Source: CAYFPS01 sp964345075
GTDB lineage: Bacteria > CAIWAD01
DNA length: 28,921 bases
NCBI GenBank assembly: GCA_964345075.1
Contig: CAYFPS010000031.1
Span: forward strand, 1-28,921
Reading direction: 5' to 3'
The number at the start of each line of letters is the position of its first letter. Within the stretch, counting starts at the first letter, position 1. A program made the position numbers and the translations under genes. Shown piece by piece: positions 1 to 7,571 of the stretch. The notes under the pieces are model-generated. The model saw only the letters and a program-made list of their open reading frames with translations. It made no database searches and was not told the DNA's origin.

Positions 1-223
1 TGCCGCGCATAACTTGCGTGCTGCTTCGCTGCACGCTTCGAACAGATGCGCGAGCCGTGTTTGCTTATGACCTGTGTTTCATTAATGCCGCAAGCGGCAT
101 CGTGGAAGAATCAGAAGGCCAGTTTCCAGTTACCAGCGATACTCTCTGGCTGGCTACTGGCCGCTGGTTACTGCCCCCGCTTTCGCGGGAGTGACAGAGG
201 ATGACGTCTGGAAGCTTCTTCAT
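1..223. other. Non-coding segment at the window edge with hairpins
   Basis: No convincing gene is seen here. A frame is open on the + strand from the window edge to a stop near 192, but it has no recognisable protein motif. A perfect 7-bp inverted repeat (ATGCCGC-AA-GCGGCAT) lies at 85-100. At 119-173 the words CCAGTTACCAG and CTGGTTACTG face each other as an imperfect inverted pair built from about 7-nt units. At 176-189 a CCCGC-TTTC-GCGGG hairpin followed by AGTGAC resembles, from memory, a REP-like palindrome scattered through many bacterial genomes. Confidence 0.5.
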
Positions 224-369
224 GCTAACGCCTGAAGACTTACGCCTAATGCCTTTCTTCGGCTAACGCCTGCCTTTGGCTAACGCCTGTCTTCGTCTAA
301 CGCCTGACGACTAAGGCCTAACGCCTGCCTTTGGCTAACGCCTGATGACTACCGCCTGACGCCTATCAG
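224..369. repeat. Degenerate heptamer-word array (left copy)
   Basis: The segment downstream of proS is built from repeated words such as CTAACGCCTG, separated by GATGA, ACGA or TCTTCG. Read on the minus strand it becomes 7-nt words such as GGCGTTA, GGCGTCA and GTCATCA. The same vocabulary makes up the larger arrays at 9937-10400. It runs right up to the proS stop codon, so it would form the 3' end of the proS transcript. No classical terminator is seen. Function unknown. Confidence 0.75.
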
Positions 370-1806
370 TTAATACGACAAGCCAAACAGCACGCGCCGC
401 TTGCTTACGGCGCCACTGAAGACGCATTTGCCGTCTTCGTCAGGCTGTCCGTCGGGAATGCAGCGAATGGTCGCCTTGGTGGCGTCCTTGATCTTCAGTT
501 CCGTCTCGCTGCTGCCATCCCAGTGAGCCATGATCCACTTGCCTTCGCCAATAGCCTTCTGGAATTCGTCCCAGCTGTCCACGGATACCGTATTGGCCTC
601 GCGGCGTGCCAGTGCGGCATCGTGCAGCTCCTGCTGCATGGTGTCCAGCATGTCCTGAATGCCCGCGCCCAGTTCGTCCAGCGAAAGGAAAGACTTCTGC
701 CTTGTATCACGGCGAACGAGGCAGACCGTTCCCTTGGCTGCATCACGCGGGCCGATTTCCAGACGGAAGGGCACGCCCTGCTGGGCATACTTGAAGAAAC
801 GATCGGCCGGCCGCCGCTCCACATCACCATCCCAGATCACGGCCAGCGCACCCAGCTTTTCCTTGAGAAGAGTGAAGGCCTTGTCGGCAAAGGGCTCCAC
901 GGTGGCGCGCTCTTCTTCATTCTTCCAGAGTGGCACCACAGCGGCCTTCTTCGGTGCCATGCGCGGCGGCAGGACAAGACCATCGTCATCGCTGTGGCTC
1001 ATGATCAGCGCACCGATCAGGCGGGTGGAAACGCCCCACGAGGTGGTCCAGGCCAGCTGCTCGGTATTGTCGCGGCCAGCGAACTTGATCTCAAAGGCGC
1101 GAGCGAAATTCTGGCCCAGGTTGTGGCTGGTGCCCATCTGCAAGGCCTTGCCATCCTGCATCATACCCTCGATGCAGTAGGTGGCAACCGCGCCCGGGAA
1201 CTTCTCGTTTTCCGTCTTGCGTCCCGTCACCACAGGAATGGCCAGATAATCACGGGCGAAATCACGGTAGACATCGAGCATCCTGAGCGTCTCGTCCTGC
1301 GCTTCTTCGGCCGTTTCGTGCGCCGTGTGACCTTCCTGCCAGAGGAATTCGCTGGTGCGCAGAAAGAGGCGAGTGCGCATTTCCCAGCGCAGCACATTGG
1401 CCCACTGATTGATCAGGATCGGCAGATCGCGGTAGCTGGTCAGCCATTTGGCATACATGTGGCCGATGACGGTCTCGCTGGTCGGCCGAATGTAAAGCGG
1501 CTCCTCGAGCTTCTTGCCACCGCCATGTGTTACAACCGCGCACTCGGGCGCAAAGCCTTCCACATGCTCGGCTTCCTTGGTCATGAAGCTTTCGGGAATC
1601 AGCAACGGAAAGTAGGCATTGACGTGACCGGTTTCCTTGAAGCGGCGGTCCAGATCCTGCTGAATGCTCTCCCACAGGGCATAACCGGTGGGGCGAATTA
1701 CCATCGCGCCTTTGACCGGCGCGTAATCAGCGAGCTCGCCAGCACGAATCACATCCAGATACCACTGACTGTAATCTTCCGCGCGCGGCGTGATGTTCTT
1801 GGCCAT
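370..1806 (-). CDS. proS: Prolyl-tRNA synthetase (ProS3, archaeal/eukaryote-like type)
   Basis: Charges tRNA-Pro with proline in the cytoplasm. The 478-residue product has the class II synthetase signature: RPTSE near residues 107-111, a motif 2 region with RWEMRTR and a following SEFLWQEGHTAH block, QMGTSHNLGQNF, and a motif 3 region with SWGVSTRLIGA. Length, the absence of the large editing insertion of the E. coli type, and the C-terminal tyrosine fit the short ProS3 type known from Thermus, archaea and eukaryotes. The ATG at 1804-1806 is chosen because a GAGGA ribosome site lies a few bases upstream; the open frame continues further but without family-like sequence. It is divergent from greA. 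An AT-rich TATATT at 1850-1855 on this strand could be its -10, but no good -35 is visible. It carries one CGTGATACA word (703-711). Confidence 0.96.
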   Translation of the reverse strand: MAKNITPRAEDYSQWYLDVIRAGELADYAPVKGAMVIRPTGYALWESIQQDLDRRFKETGHVNAYFPLLIPESFMTKEAEHVEGFAPECAVVTHGGGKKLEEPLYIRPTSETVIGHMYAKWLTSYRDLPILINQWANVLRWEMRTRLFLRTSEFLWQEGHTAHETAEEAQDETLRMLDVYRDFARDYLAIPVVTGRKTENEKFPGAVATYCIEGMMQDGKALQMGTSHNLGQNFARAFEIKFAGRDNTEQLAWTTSWGVSTRLIGALIMSHSDDDGLVLPPRMAPKKAAVVPLWKNEEERATVEPFADKAFTLLKEKLGALAVIWDGDVERRPADRFFKYAQQGVPFRLEIGPRDAAKGTVCLVRRDTRQKSFLSLDELGAGIQDMLDTMQQELHDAALARREANTVSVDSWDEFQKAIGEGKWIMAHWDGSSETELKIKDATKATIRCIPDGQPDEDGKCVFSGAVSKRRVLFGLSY

Positions 1807-1900
1807 TGTGTCCTCGTTGTTGGCTTGCTGCCAGCGTTTGAAACCGAGTAATATACGCGCTTCGATTGAAAAGCCGGAACTTGCAAGCGCTCTTTTCGGC

Positions 1901-1929
1901 TTTGCCTCGCGCCACACTTTCCTTATCTT
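1901..1929 (+). promoter_or_regulatory. Predicted greA promoter
   Basis: TTTGCC (1901-1906), a 17-nt spacer and TATCTT (1924-1929). The -10 sequence is the same as at three other operon starts in this window. It implies a greA leader of about 80 nt that contains two hairpins. Confidence 0.5.
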
Positions 1930-1939
1930 GAGAAAGTTC

Positions 1940-1999
1940 GGGGCGGGAAAGCCCCACTCAATCAGTTCAGGAAGCGTGGCGCCGGCGGCGCCACTTTTT
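1940..1999 (+). terminator. Terminator/attenuator in the greA leader
   Basis: A small hairpin (GGGGC-GGGAAA-GCCCC, 1940-1955) is followed by a perfect 8-bp stem GTGGCGCC (1976-1983), loop GGC, GGCGCCAC (1987-1994), and then five T (1995-1999). This is a textbook intrinsic terminator, but it lies between the predicted greA promoter and the greA start, with no other same-strand gene upstream to terminate. The self-complementary GGCGCC of the stem recurs at 2010-2015, overlapping the ribosome binding site, so an alternative pairing that hides the site is possible. Confidence 0.75.
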
Positions 2000-2005
2000 C
2001 ATGCC

Positions 2006-2011
2006 AGGAGG
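2006..2011 (+). promoter_or_regulatory. greA ribosome binding site supporting the TTG start
   Basis: AGGAGG lies four bases before the TTG at 2016 and inside the reading frame opened by the ATG at 2001. The ATG at 2001 has only the terminator T-run upstream of it. This favours TTG 2016 as the start. Confidence 0.6.
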
Positions 2012-2015
2012 CGCC

Positions 2016-2498
2016 TTGAGTCAGGTCATCACGCGAGCGGGTTACAACAAATTGCAGCGTCAGCTGAAGGAAATGCGGGAAGTGGAGCAGCCGGCCATTC
2101 GCGACCGGATCGCCTCCGCCCGTGATCTGGGTGATCTTTCGGAGAATGCCGAGTATCACGCTGCCCGTGAAGAACTCAGCATGCTCATGTACAAGATCTC
2201 CAAGGTCGAGGACCGCCTTGCCGGTGCGCGCATCGTGGATGAGGATGAGATTGACACCAGCAGCGTCAAGGTCTTCACGGCCGTCACGCTCAAGGATCTC
2301 AATCGGGACAAGCAGATCGTCTTCAAGCTGGTCGAAGAAGAAGCCATGGACATTGCCAAGGGCAAGATTTCCGTGGGCAGCCCGGTGGCCAAGGGCCTGA
2401 TGGGCAAGAAGGTGGGCGAAATCGCCGAGATCGAGATTCCGGCCGGCACCGTGCGTTACGAAATCCTCAACATCGAAAAGTACTTCGGGGACAATTGA
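2016..2498 (+). CDS. greA: Transcription elongation factor GreA
   Basis: Rescues backtracked RNA polymerase by stimulating transcript cleavage through the secondary channel. From the TTG start the product is 160 residues, close to the family norm of about 158; the ATG at 2001 would add five. The N-terminal coiled coil carries the loop DLSENAEYHAA with the acidic tip residues D40 and E43, equivalent to the D41/E44 pair of E. coli. The C-terminal FKBP-like domain has SVGSPVAKGLMGKK and ends ILNIEKYF. It has its own promoter and a terminator-bearing leader, and aroA starts 13 nt after its stop, so it could also feed the aro operon. Confidence 0.95.
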   Translation: MSQVITRAGYNKLQRQLKEMREVEQPAIRDRIASARDLGDLSENAEYHAAREELSMLMYKISKVEDRLAGARIVDEDEIDTSSVKVFTAVTLKDLNRDKQIVFKLVEEEAMDIAKGKISVGSPVAKGLMGKKVGEIAEIEIPAGTVRYEILNIEKYFGDN

Positions 2499-2511
2499 TC
2501 CCAGAAAGGCG

Positions 2512-3876
2512 ATGATGAAAATCTCTCCTGCGATTCGCCTTGAAGGAACTGTCAAACTTCCCGGCGACAAATCCTTGAGTCACCGTCACATTCTGCGTGC
2601 CGCGCTGGTTTGCGGCAAAACCCTGATTCGCAACCTGAATCCCGGCGAGGATGTCGCCCACACGCTGAAGGCCGTCGAGGCTCTGGGCGTCCGTGTGACA
2701 CGGCAGGCCGATGGCGTACTGCTGGAAAGCCCCGGCCGCGCGGCCTGGCAGGCTCCCGCCGCTGCGATCGACTGCGGAAATTCGGGGACAACAGCCCGCC
2801 TGCTGATGGGGCTGTTGGCCGGTTGCCCCTTCGATAGCGTGCTGGTTGGTGACGATTCATTGAGCCAGCGCCCGATGGAGCGGGTGGCCGCCGCCCTGCG
2901 TCTGATGGGCGCGGAAATTCACACCCGCGAAGGCGCCATGCCGGTCGAGATCAAGGGCAGGCCCTTGAAGGGCATGGACTGGACCCTGCCTGTTCCCAGC
3001 GCCCAACTGAAGAGCGCCGTGATCTTCGCCGCCCTTTACGCGGAAGGCGATACTCGCATTGAAGAAGCCCTGCCCAGCCGCGATCACACCGAACGCATGC
3101 TGGGGCTGAATCCCGAATTCATGGACTTTGGCTCAAGTGCGGCTCCGGGCATTCGCCGCCGCTGGACGGTCAGTCAGTCGGATGTTCCGACCCGTGTCTG
3201 GGATGAAGTCATGCTGCCGGCAGATCCTTCAGCGGCCAGCTTCTATGTGGGCGCGGCTGCGGTGGTTCCCGATGCAAAACTTCGCTTCAAGGATGTGCTG
3301 ATCAACCCCTACCGGCGCGACTTCATCGACGTGCTGGAAGATTGGGGTGTCATATTGCATGTGGAGGAGAACCTGGGAACCGGCTTCTGTGGTCCGGCTT
3401 TCTGCGGCACAGAATGCAGTCCTGCCGAGCAGTGCCCGATTGTCGAGCCTGTGGCCAGCATCGAGGTGACAGGCGGCATGGAGCTTGAGTGCAGCGAATT
3501 GGGCGGTCGCAGGATTCCACGCCTGATCGATGAGATTCCCCTGCTGGCTGCCGTGGCCATTGCGCACCGGCAGGAGCTTGTGGTCAAGGATGCCGCCGAG
3601 CTGCGCCTCAAGGAAAGCGATCGCATCGACGGAATCTGCCGCATGGCGCGCGCCTTTGGTGCCAGAGCGGAGGCCCGCGAAGACGGCTTTACGCTTTTCC
3701 CGGCTGATGAGCTGCGCCCTGCAGTCTTTGATGCCGAGGGCGATCATCGCCTGGCGATGGCTGCTGCCGTGCTCGCGCTGGCCGCGACTGGCGAAAGCAC
3801 CATTCTTGGTGATGAGGTGCTGGCCGTCAGCAATCCCTGTTTTCTAGATGAGTTGAAGGCCCTCCAGAAAAGCTGA
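2512..3876 (+). CDS. aroA: 3-phosphoshikimate 1-carboxyvinyltransferase (EPSP synthase)
   Basis: Joins phosphoenolpyruvate to shikimate 3-phosphate in the shikimate pathway. Key motifs: PGDKSLSHR (17-25), GNSGTTARLLMG (from 89), DDSLSQRPM, VPSAQLKSA, SRDHTERML, DEIPLL with the catalytic D340/E341, and LRLKESDRI near the C-terminus. The GNSGTT, SAQLK and RDHTE forms look more like the Gram-positive/class II branch than the E. coli enzyme; the usual NPTR is NPYR here. At 454 residues it is longer than the 427 of E. coli, partly because of a cysteine-bearing insertion at about 289-308 (C293, C298, C302, C308). Two ATG codons (2512 and 2515) are possible. It is first in the aro run. Confidence 0.95.
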   Translation: MMKISPAIRLEGTVKLPGDKSLSHRHILRAALVCGKTLIRNLNPGEDVAHTLKAVEALGVRVTRQADGVLLESPGRAAWQAPAAAIDCGNSGTTARLLMGLLAGCPFDSVLVGDDSLSQRPMERVAAALRLMGAEIHTREGAMPVEIKGRPLKGMDWTLPVPSAQLKSAVIFAALYAEGDTRIEEALPSRDHTERMLGLNPEFMDFGSSAAPGIRRRWTVSQSDVPTRVWDEVMLPADPSAASFYVGAAAVVPDAKLRFKDVLINPYRRDFIDVLEDWGVILHVEENLGTGFCGPAFCGTECSPAEQCPIVEPVASIEVTGGMELECSELGGRRIPRLIDEIPLLAAVAIAHRQELVVKDAAELRLKESDRIDGICRMARAFGARAEAREDGFTLFPADELRPAVFDAEGDHRLAMAAAVLALAATGESTILGDEVLAVSNPCFLDELKALQKS

Positions 3877-3886
3877 AGGGGTTCCT

Positions 3887-4744
3887 GTGCCTGAGGAATA
3901 TCCGCGCCCACTGGACCCACCCGCCAACTGGACGGGCCCGCTGCGAGCGGGTCTTCTGGGCAGCGGTATCGAGGGCAGCCTGTCTCCCGTGATACATGGT
4001 GTGGCTGCTTCACACCACGGCATCTCCTGCGACTTTCAGCTCTACGACCATCCCGCCGACACCGATCCCGGCCCGCTGCTGAAGCGCCTGCATGATGAGG
4101 GCCTGCGCGGCCTGTCAGTTACCATGCCTTTCAAACAGCAACTGGATCAGCATCTGGTGGGCATGAGCCCTGCGGCTATCTCCATCGGTGCGGTAAATCT
4201 GCTCCTTCGCAGCGAACACGGCTGGGTGGGCGACAACACCGATCACTCCGGCTTTCTCGCGCCTCTGGCCCGTCGTCGTCTGGCCTTTGAGCGTCCACTG
4301 CTGATGGGTTGTGGCGGGGCGGCCCGCGCTGCAGCACATGTTCTGGCCAGCATGCCCTTCGTTAGCGAAGTCCTGCTGCTATGCCGGAATCAGCAGGCTG
4401 CCCGCGCTCTCAAGGAAGAATTCGATACGCCGGAAAAGCCCTGGCTACTGCTGGACCCGGCATCCACTATCAATCCTCGCGCCGACCTGCTGATCAATGC
4501 CACACCGCTGGGCATGCAGTCTGGTGACGAACTGCCCTGTCCGGCCGATTGGCTGGACGAGCACACTGTCGCCTACGACATCGTCTATCGTCCGCGTCAG
4601 ACCCGCTGGCTGAAGGAAGCCGAAGCGCGAGGCGCGGGCGTGATACAGGGCATCGAAATGCTGGTTGAGCAGGCGCGACCTGCCTTCAAAGCCTGGACAG
4701 GGCTTGAGCTGCCTGTGTCACACGTGATGGAGGCCCTGAAGTGA
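3887..4744 (+). CDS. aroE: Shikimate dehydrogenase
   Basis: Reduces 3-dehydroshikimate to shikimate with NADPH. The 285-residue product has the shikimate site SLSP (31-34), the VTMPFK loop with catalytic K83, GAVN (101-104), and GDNTDHSGF with D119. The nucleotide-binding loop GCGGAARA follows near 140, and INATPLGM comes later. The GTG start has a well-placed AAGGGG 5 nt upstream (3877-3882). The first 20 residues precede the usual start of the fold and look like a short extension. It sits between aroA and aroC; its stop overlaps the aroC start. It contains two CGTGATACA words (3988-3996 and 4639-4647) in a reading frame that gives Val-Ile, unlike the Arg-Asp-Thr seen in most other genes. 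Confidence 0.95.
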   Translation: MPEEYPRPLDPPANWTGPLRAGLLGSGIEGSLSPVIHGVAASHHGISCDFQLYDHPADTDPGPLLKRLHDEGLRGLSVTMPFKQQLDQHLVGMSPAAISIGAVNLLLRSEHGWVGDNTDHSGFLAPLARRRLAFERPLLMGCGGAARAAAHVLASMPFVSEVLLLCRNQQAARALKEEFDTPEKPWLLLDPASTINPRADLLINATPLGMQSGDELPCPADWLDEHTVAYDIVYRPRQTRWLKEAEARGAGVIQGIEMLVEQARPAFKAWTGLELPVSHVMEALK

Positions 4745-5931
4745 TTCGCTGGCTAAGTGCGGGTGAATCCCACGGCCCCGCCATGGGCATGATTATTGAA
4801 GGTCTGCCCGCAGGCTTCAAGCTGGATCTGGCAGCGGTCAATGCACAGCTGGCCAGACGCCAGCAGGGCTATGGGCGTGGCGGCAGGCAGAAGATCGAGC
4901 AGGACGAGGTTACGGTGCTGGCCGGCATGCGCCACGGCCGGACGCTGGGTAGCCCCTTGATGCTGCTGGTGCCCAACCGGGATCACGCCAACTGGTCCGG
5001 CAGCATGGCTATTGAAGAAAGCGACTCGCCGGGCAAGGAAGTGCGCGTGCCCAGACCCGGACATGCCGACTATGCCGGCGCGGTCAAGTACGGACACCGG
5101 GACCTGCGCAATGTGCTTGAACGGGCCAGTGCCCGCGAGACCGTCAATCGCGTTTTGGTCGGTGCCGTCGCGCGGCAGCTGCTGCTGGAACTGGGTATGC
5201 AGACCGGCAGTCATGTGCTGGCGCTCGCCGGGCTGCGCTGCAAGCTGGATCACCTGCCTGAAAACATGCCTTCCGATGAACTCAGCCGCATGGCGGACGA
5301 ATCAAGCCTGCGAGTGCTGGACAGGAGCGTCGAGGCGGACATGATTCGCCTGATTGACAACGCCCGGGAATCCGGTGATACACTGGGTGGCATTGCCGAG
5401 CTGCGTGCGACAGGCTTGCCCATTGGCCTGGGCAGCCATGTTCACTGGGATCGCAGGCTGGATGGTCGCATCGGCCAGGCCCTGCTCAGCTTGCCGGCGG
5501 TCAAGGGCGTAGAGATCGGTCCGGCCTTTGACAATGCCCGCATGCATGGCAGGCAGGTGATGGACAGCATCATGCCCACCGAAGCCCGCGCCGTGCCGGC
5601 CCGCGGCAGCAATCGTATGGGCGGCCTGGAAGGTGGCATCACCAATGGAGAAGAGCTTGTCGTGCGAGTGGCCATGAAACCACTGCCCACCCTGCGCAAG
5701 GCCCTTCCTTCAGTAAACCTTGATTCCGGCGAAGCCTGCAGCGCCCATCGCGAACGCAGTGATGTCTGCGCCTTGCCGGCCCTGAGTGTCACAGCCGAGC
5801 ACGCCCTCAATTTCGTTCTGCTGGAAGCCCTCTTGGACTGTTGCCCGGCCGATCACTTCCGCGAGCTTGAGCGCGCCACCCGTCACCTGCGTAATCGCCC
5901 GCAGGATATTCTGGGCAGCCCCTTGCCATGA
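4741..5931 (+). CDS. aroC: Chorismate synthase
   Basis: Converts EPSP to chorismate using reduced flavin as catalyst. The 396-residue product begins with IRWLSAGESHG, where H11 matches the family's N-terminal histidine. It continues with RRQQGYGRGGRQKIE, then DLRNVLERASARETVNRV, the flavin-site stretch RGSNRMGGLEGGITNG, and a C-terminal DVCALPALSVTAEHAL. The GTG start overlaps the aroE stop by four bases (GTGA), so translation is probably coupled. Length is in the longer, Bacillus-like range of the family. It lies in order with aroA, aroE and aroK, so this block covers most of the second half of the shikimate pathway. Confidence 0.96.
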   Translation: MIRWLSAGESHGPAMGMIIEGLPAGFKLDLAAVNAQLARRQQGYGRGGRQKIEQDEVTVLAGMRHGRTLGSPLMLLVPNRDHANWSGSMAIEESDSPGKEVRVPRPGHADYAGAVKYGHRDLRNVLERASARETVNRVLVGAVARQLLLELGMQTGSHVLALAGLRCKLDHLPENMPSDELSRMADESSLRVLDRSVEADMIRLIDNARESGDTLGGIAELRATGLPIGLGSHVHWDRRLDGRIGQALLSLPAVKGVEIGPAFDNARMHGRQVMDSIMPTEARAVPARGSNRMGGLEGGITNGEELVVRVAMKPLPTLRKALPSVNLDSGEACSAHRERSDVCALPALSVTAEHALNFVLLEALLDCCPADHFRELERATRHLRNRPQDILGSPLP

Positions 5932-6479
5932 AGGAGCAGCGTCTGCAGCTGATCGGCTTCATGGGCAGCGGAAAGAGCACCTATGGCAGGCTGCTGGCAC
6001 TGACGCGGAACACCCCTTTTCGCGATCTGGATCTGGAAATCGAAAACCGCTTTGGCTTAAGCATTGCCAGGCTCTTTCAGCGGGAAGGGGAAGCCGGATT
6101 TCGCAGGCTGGAACGAAGCTGCTACCTTGAGCTGGCCGTCAGAAATCACGGAGTATTGGCGCTGGGAGGCGGTCTGCCGATGCAGGCTGGTATCGCCCCG
6201 GAAATGAAGCAGGGCGGGCCGGTGCTTTACCTGCAGGCGCCCCTTCCCTGGCTGGAAGCGCATCTGGCCCGTGATACAAAACGACCCTTGCTGGCAGGAT
6301 TGTCCGGCGAGGAGCGCAGCGCCTGGATTCGCAGCGAGCACGCAAGGCGGGATCCCATCTACAAAAGCGTGGCGGATCTGGCTGTGGAGCTGCCAGAGCC
6401 TGAAAACCTGACTGACTGTCTGGATCGTCTGCTCGCCGCCTGGGACAGGCTGGCCGATGTGAATCAAGAGGGAAACTGA
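5928..6479 (+). CDS. aroK: Shikimate kinase
   Basis: Phosphorylates shikimate at the 3-hydroxyl with ATP. The 183-residue protein has a Walker A loop GFMGSGKST (10-18), the shikimate-binding DLDLEIENRFG, an FRRLE stretch, LGGGLP and a lid-region RPLLAGL. The ATG overlaps the aroC stop (ATGA). It completes the set: AroE makes its substrate, AroA uses its product. The pabC-like gene follows 3 nt after its stop. Confidence 0.94.
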   Translation: MKEQRLQLIGFMGSGKSTYGRLLALTRNTPFRDLDLEIENRFGLSIARLFQREGEAGFRRLERSCYLELAVRNHGVLALGGGLPMQAGIAPEMKQGGPVLYLQAPLPWLEAHLARDTKRPLLAGLSGEERSAWIRSEHARRDPIYKSVADLAVELPEPENLTDCLDRLLAAWDRLADVNQEGN

Positions 6480-6482
6480 GCG

Positions 6483-7406
6483 ATGCCAACCCGCTACTGC
6501 ATTCTCGACTACCGCATTCGAAAGCAGTCCGATGTGGCAATCAGTGCCTTGAGCCCGGCCCTGCTCTATGGCGACAGCCTTTTTGAAACGCTGCCAGTGG
6601 TCGAGCGAGTGCCGGTCTTTCTTGCGGCGCATCTTCGTCGCCTGAACTTCAGCGCCAGGCGATTCGGCTACACGGGCGAGCTGCGCGAAGGTCGTGTGCG
6701 CACGGCCGTTGATAATCTGCTGACCGGCAACCTGCTGGAGAACGGCCGATTGCGGATCACGCTTTTCCGCGGAAGCCCCGGCACAGGCAGCGGCTTGCGC
6801 GGTGACAGCGAACTCGCGCCTATTTCCCTTGACGCGCCACCCACCGAGCATGTCCTGATTCAGGTGGATGATCTTGTGGACCGCGCTCCCTGCGCGGCCG
6901 GGCTGGTCCGCGTGAACAACCGCCATCTGGATCCGCTGGCCCGGCACAAGACTGGCAATCGCCTGTTCTACCGTCAGTTCCGCAGCCGGGAAGGCAGCCA
7001 GTCCTTTCCGCTTAATGCTGCCAGCAGACTGAGCCCGCCCGCCGGTGATGAGCAGGAAATCATCGTGGTGGACGAGGCCGACCGCTTGCTGGAAGGCACG
7101 GTGAGCAATCTCTTTCTTGCATGTGGTGGCAGACTCCTGACCCCGCCGCGTGATCTGGGCCTTCTGCCCGGAATTGTCCGCGGTCGCCTGATCGAGGATA
7201 GCCGGCTGGCCGTTGCCGCAGAGACGATTACACTGGACATGCTGGAAGCGGCTGATGAGGCTTTTCTGACGAACAGTGTGGTGGGTGTCAGACCCTTGAC
7301 GCGAATTGGCTCACGGGAGTTTGACCAGGCCCCCGGTCCCTTCACGCGGCGCGCCATCGCTTCCATGGAAAGTCAGCTGCTGGAAGATATTGCGCCCTAC
7401 ATGTAA
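6483..7406 (+). CDS. pabC: Class IV aminotransferase-fold PLP enzyme, probable aminodeoxychorismate lyase
   Basis: The PLP-dependent fold-type IV family includes 4-amino-4-deoxychorismate lyase (PabC), branched-chain and D-amino acid aminotransferases. Visible features are YGDSLFET near residues 29-36, the PLP lysine K156 in HKTGNRLFYR, LEGTVSNLF, and GLLPGIVRGRLIE. A loop of about 20 residues after the lysine (NAASRLSPPAGDE region) looks like a family-variable insertion. Its place directly behind chorismate synthase and shikimate kinase favours chorismate use, hence PabC and folate (4-aminobenzoate) supply. An aminotransferase role cannot be excluded from sequence alone. No pabA or pabB is in the window. 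Confidence 0.72.
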   Translation: MPTRYCILDYRIRKQSDVAISALSPALLYGDSLFETLPVVERVPVFLAAHLRRLNFSARRFGYTGELREGRVRTAVDNLLTGNLLENGRLRITLFRGSPGTGSGLRGDSELAPISLDAPPTEHVLIQVDDLVDRAPCAAGLVRVNNRHLDPLARHKTGNRLFYRQFRSREGSQSFPLNAASRLSPPAGDEQEIIVVDEADRLLEGTVSNLFLACGGRLLTPPRDLGLLPGIVRGRLIEDSRLAVAAETITLDMLEAADEAFLTNSVVGVRPLTRIGSREFDQAPGPFTRRAIASMESQLLEDIAPYM

Positions 7407-7571
7407 AGACGGATCTCCGATTCGATCACAGCTTCACCTATGGTGACACCCCCGCTGCGGACGCGCCCGGAAGTAGCCTTTGGCGAGCGCGCGATTTCCT
7501 GCAGGCATAACCCATTGAAGAAAACCGCTCCAGCTCTCACTTGCTTCAGGCGGATAGTCGACGGTCCTGGT
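7407..7571. other. Convergent intergenic gap pabC/glgB
   Basis: This 165-nt gap separates two convergent genes. No clear terminator hairpin with a T-run is seen for either strand. A 33-codon stretch is open on the + strand near 7410-7508 but has no start codon or recognisable motif. Confidence 0.4.

Noticed and set aside
523..1851. Long open frame opposite proS on the + strand
   Set aside because: It is a shadow of proS: no family motif, while the minus-strand protein is complete with all catalytic motifs.
7409..7508. Short open stretch after pabC that reads like coding sequence
   Set aside because: No start codon, no ribosome site and no recognisable motif; only about 33 codons.
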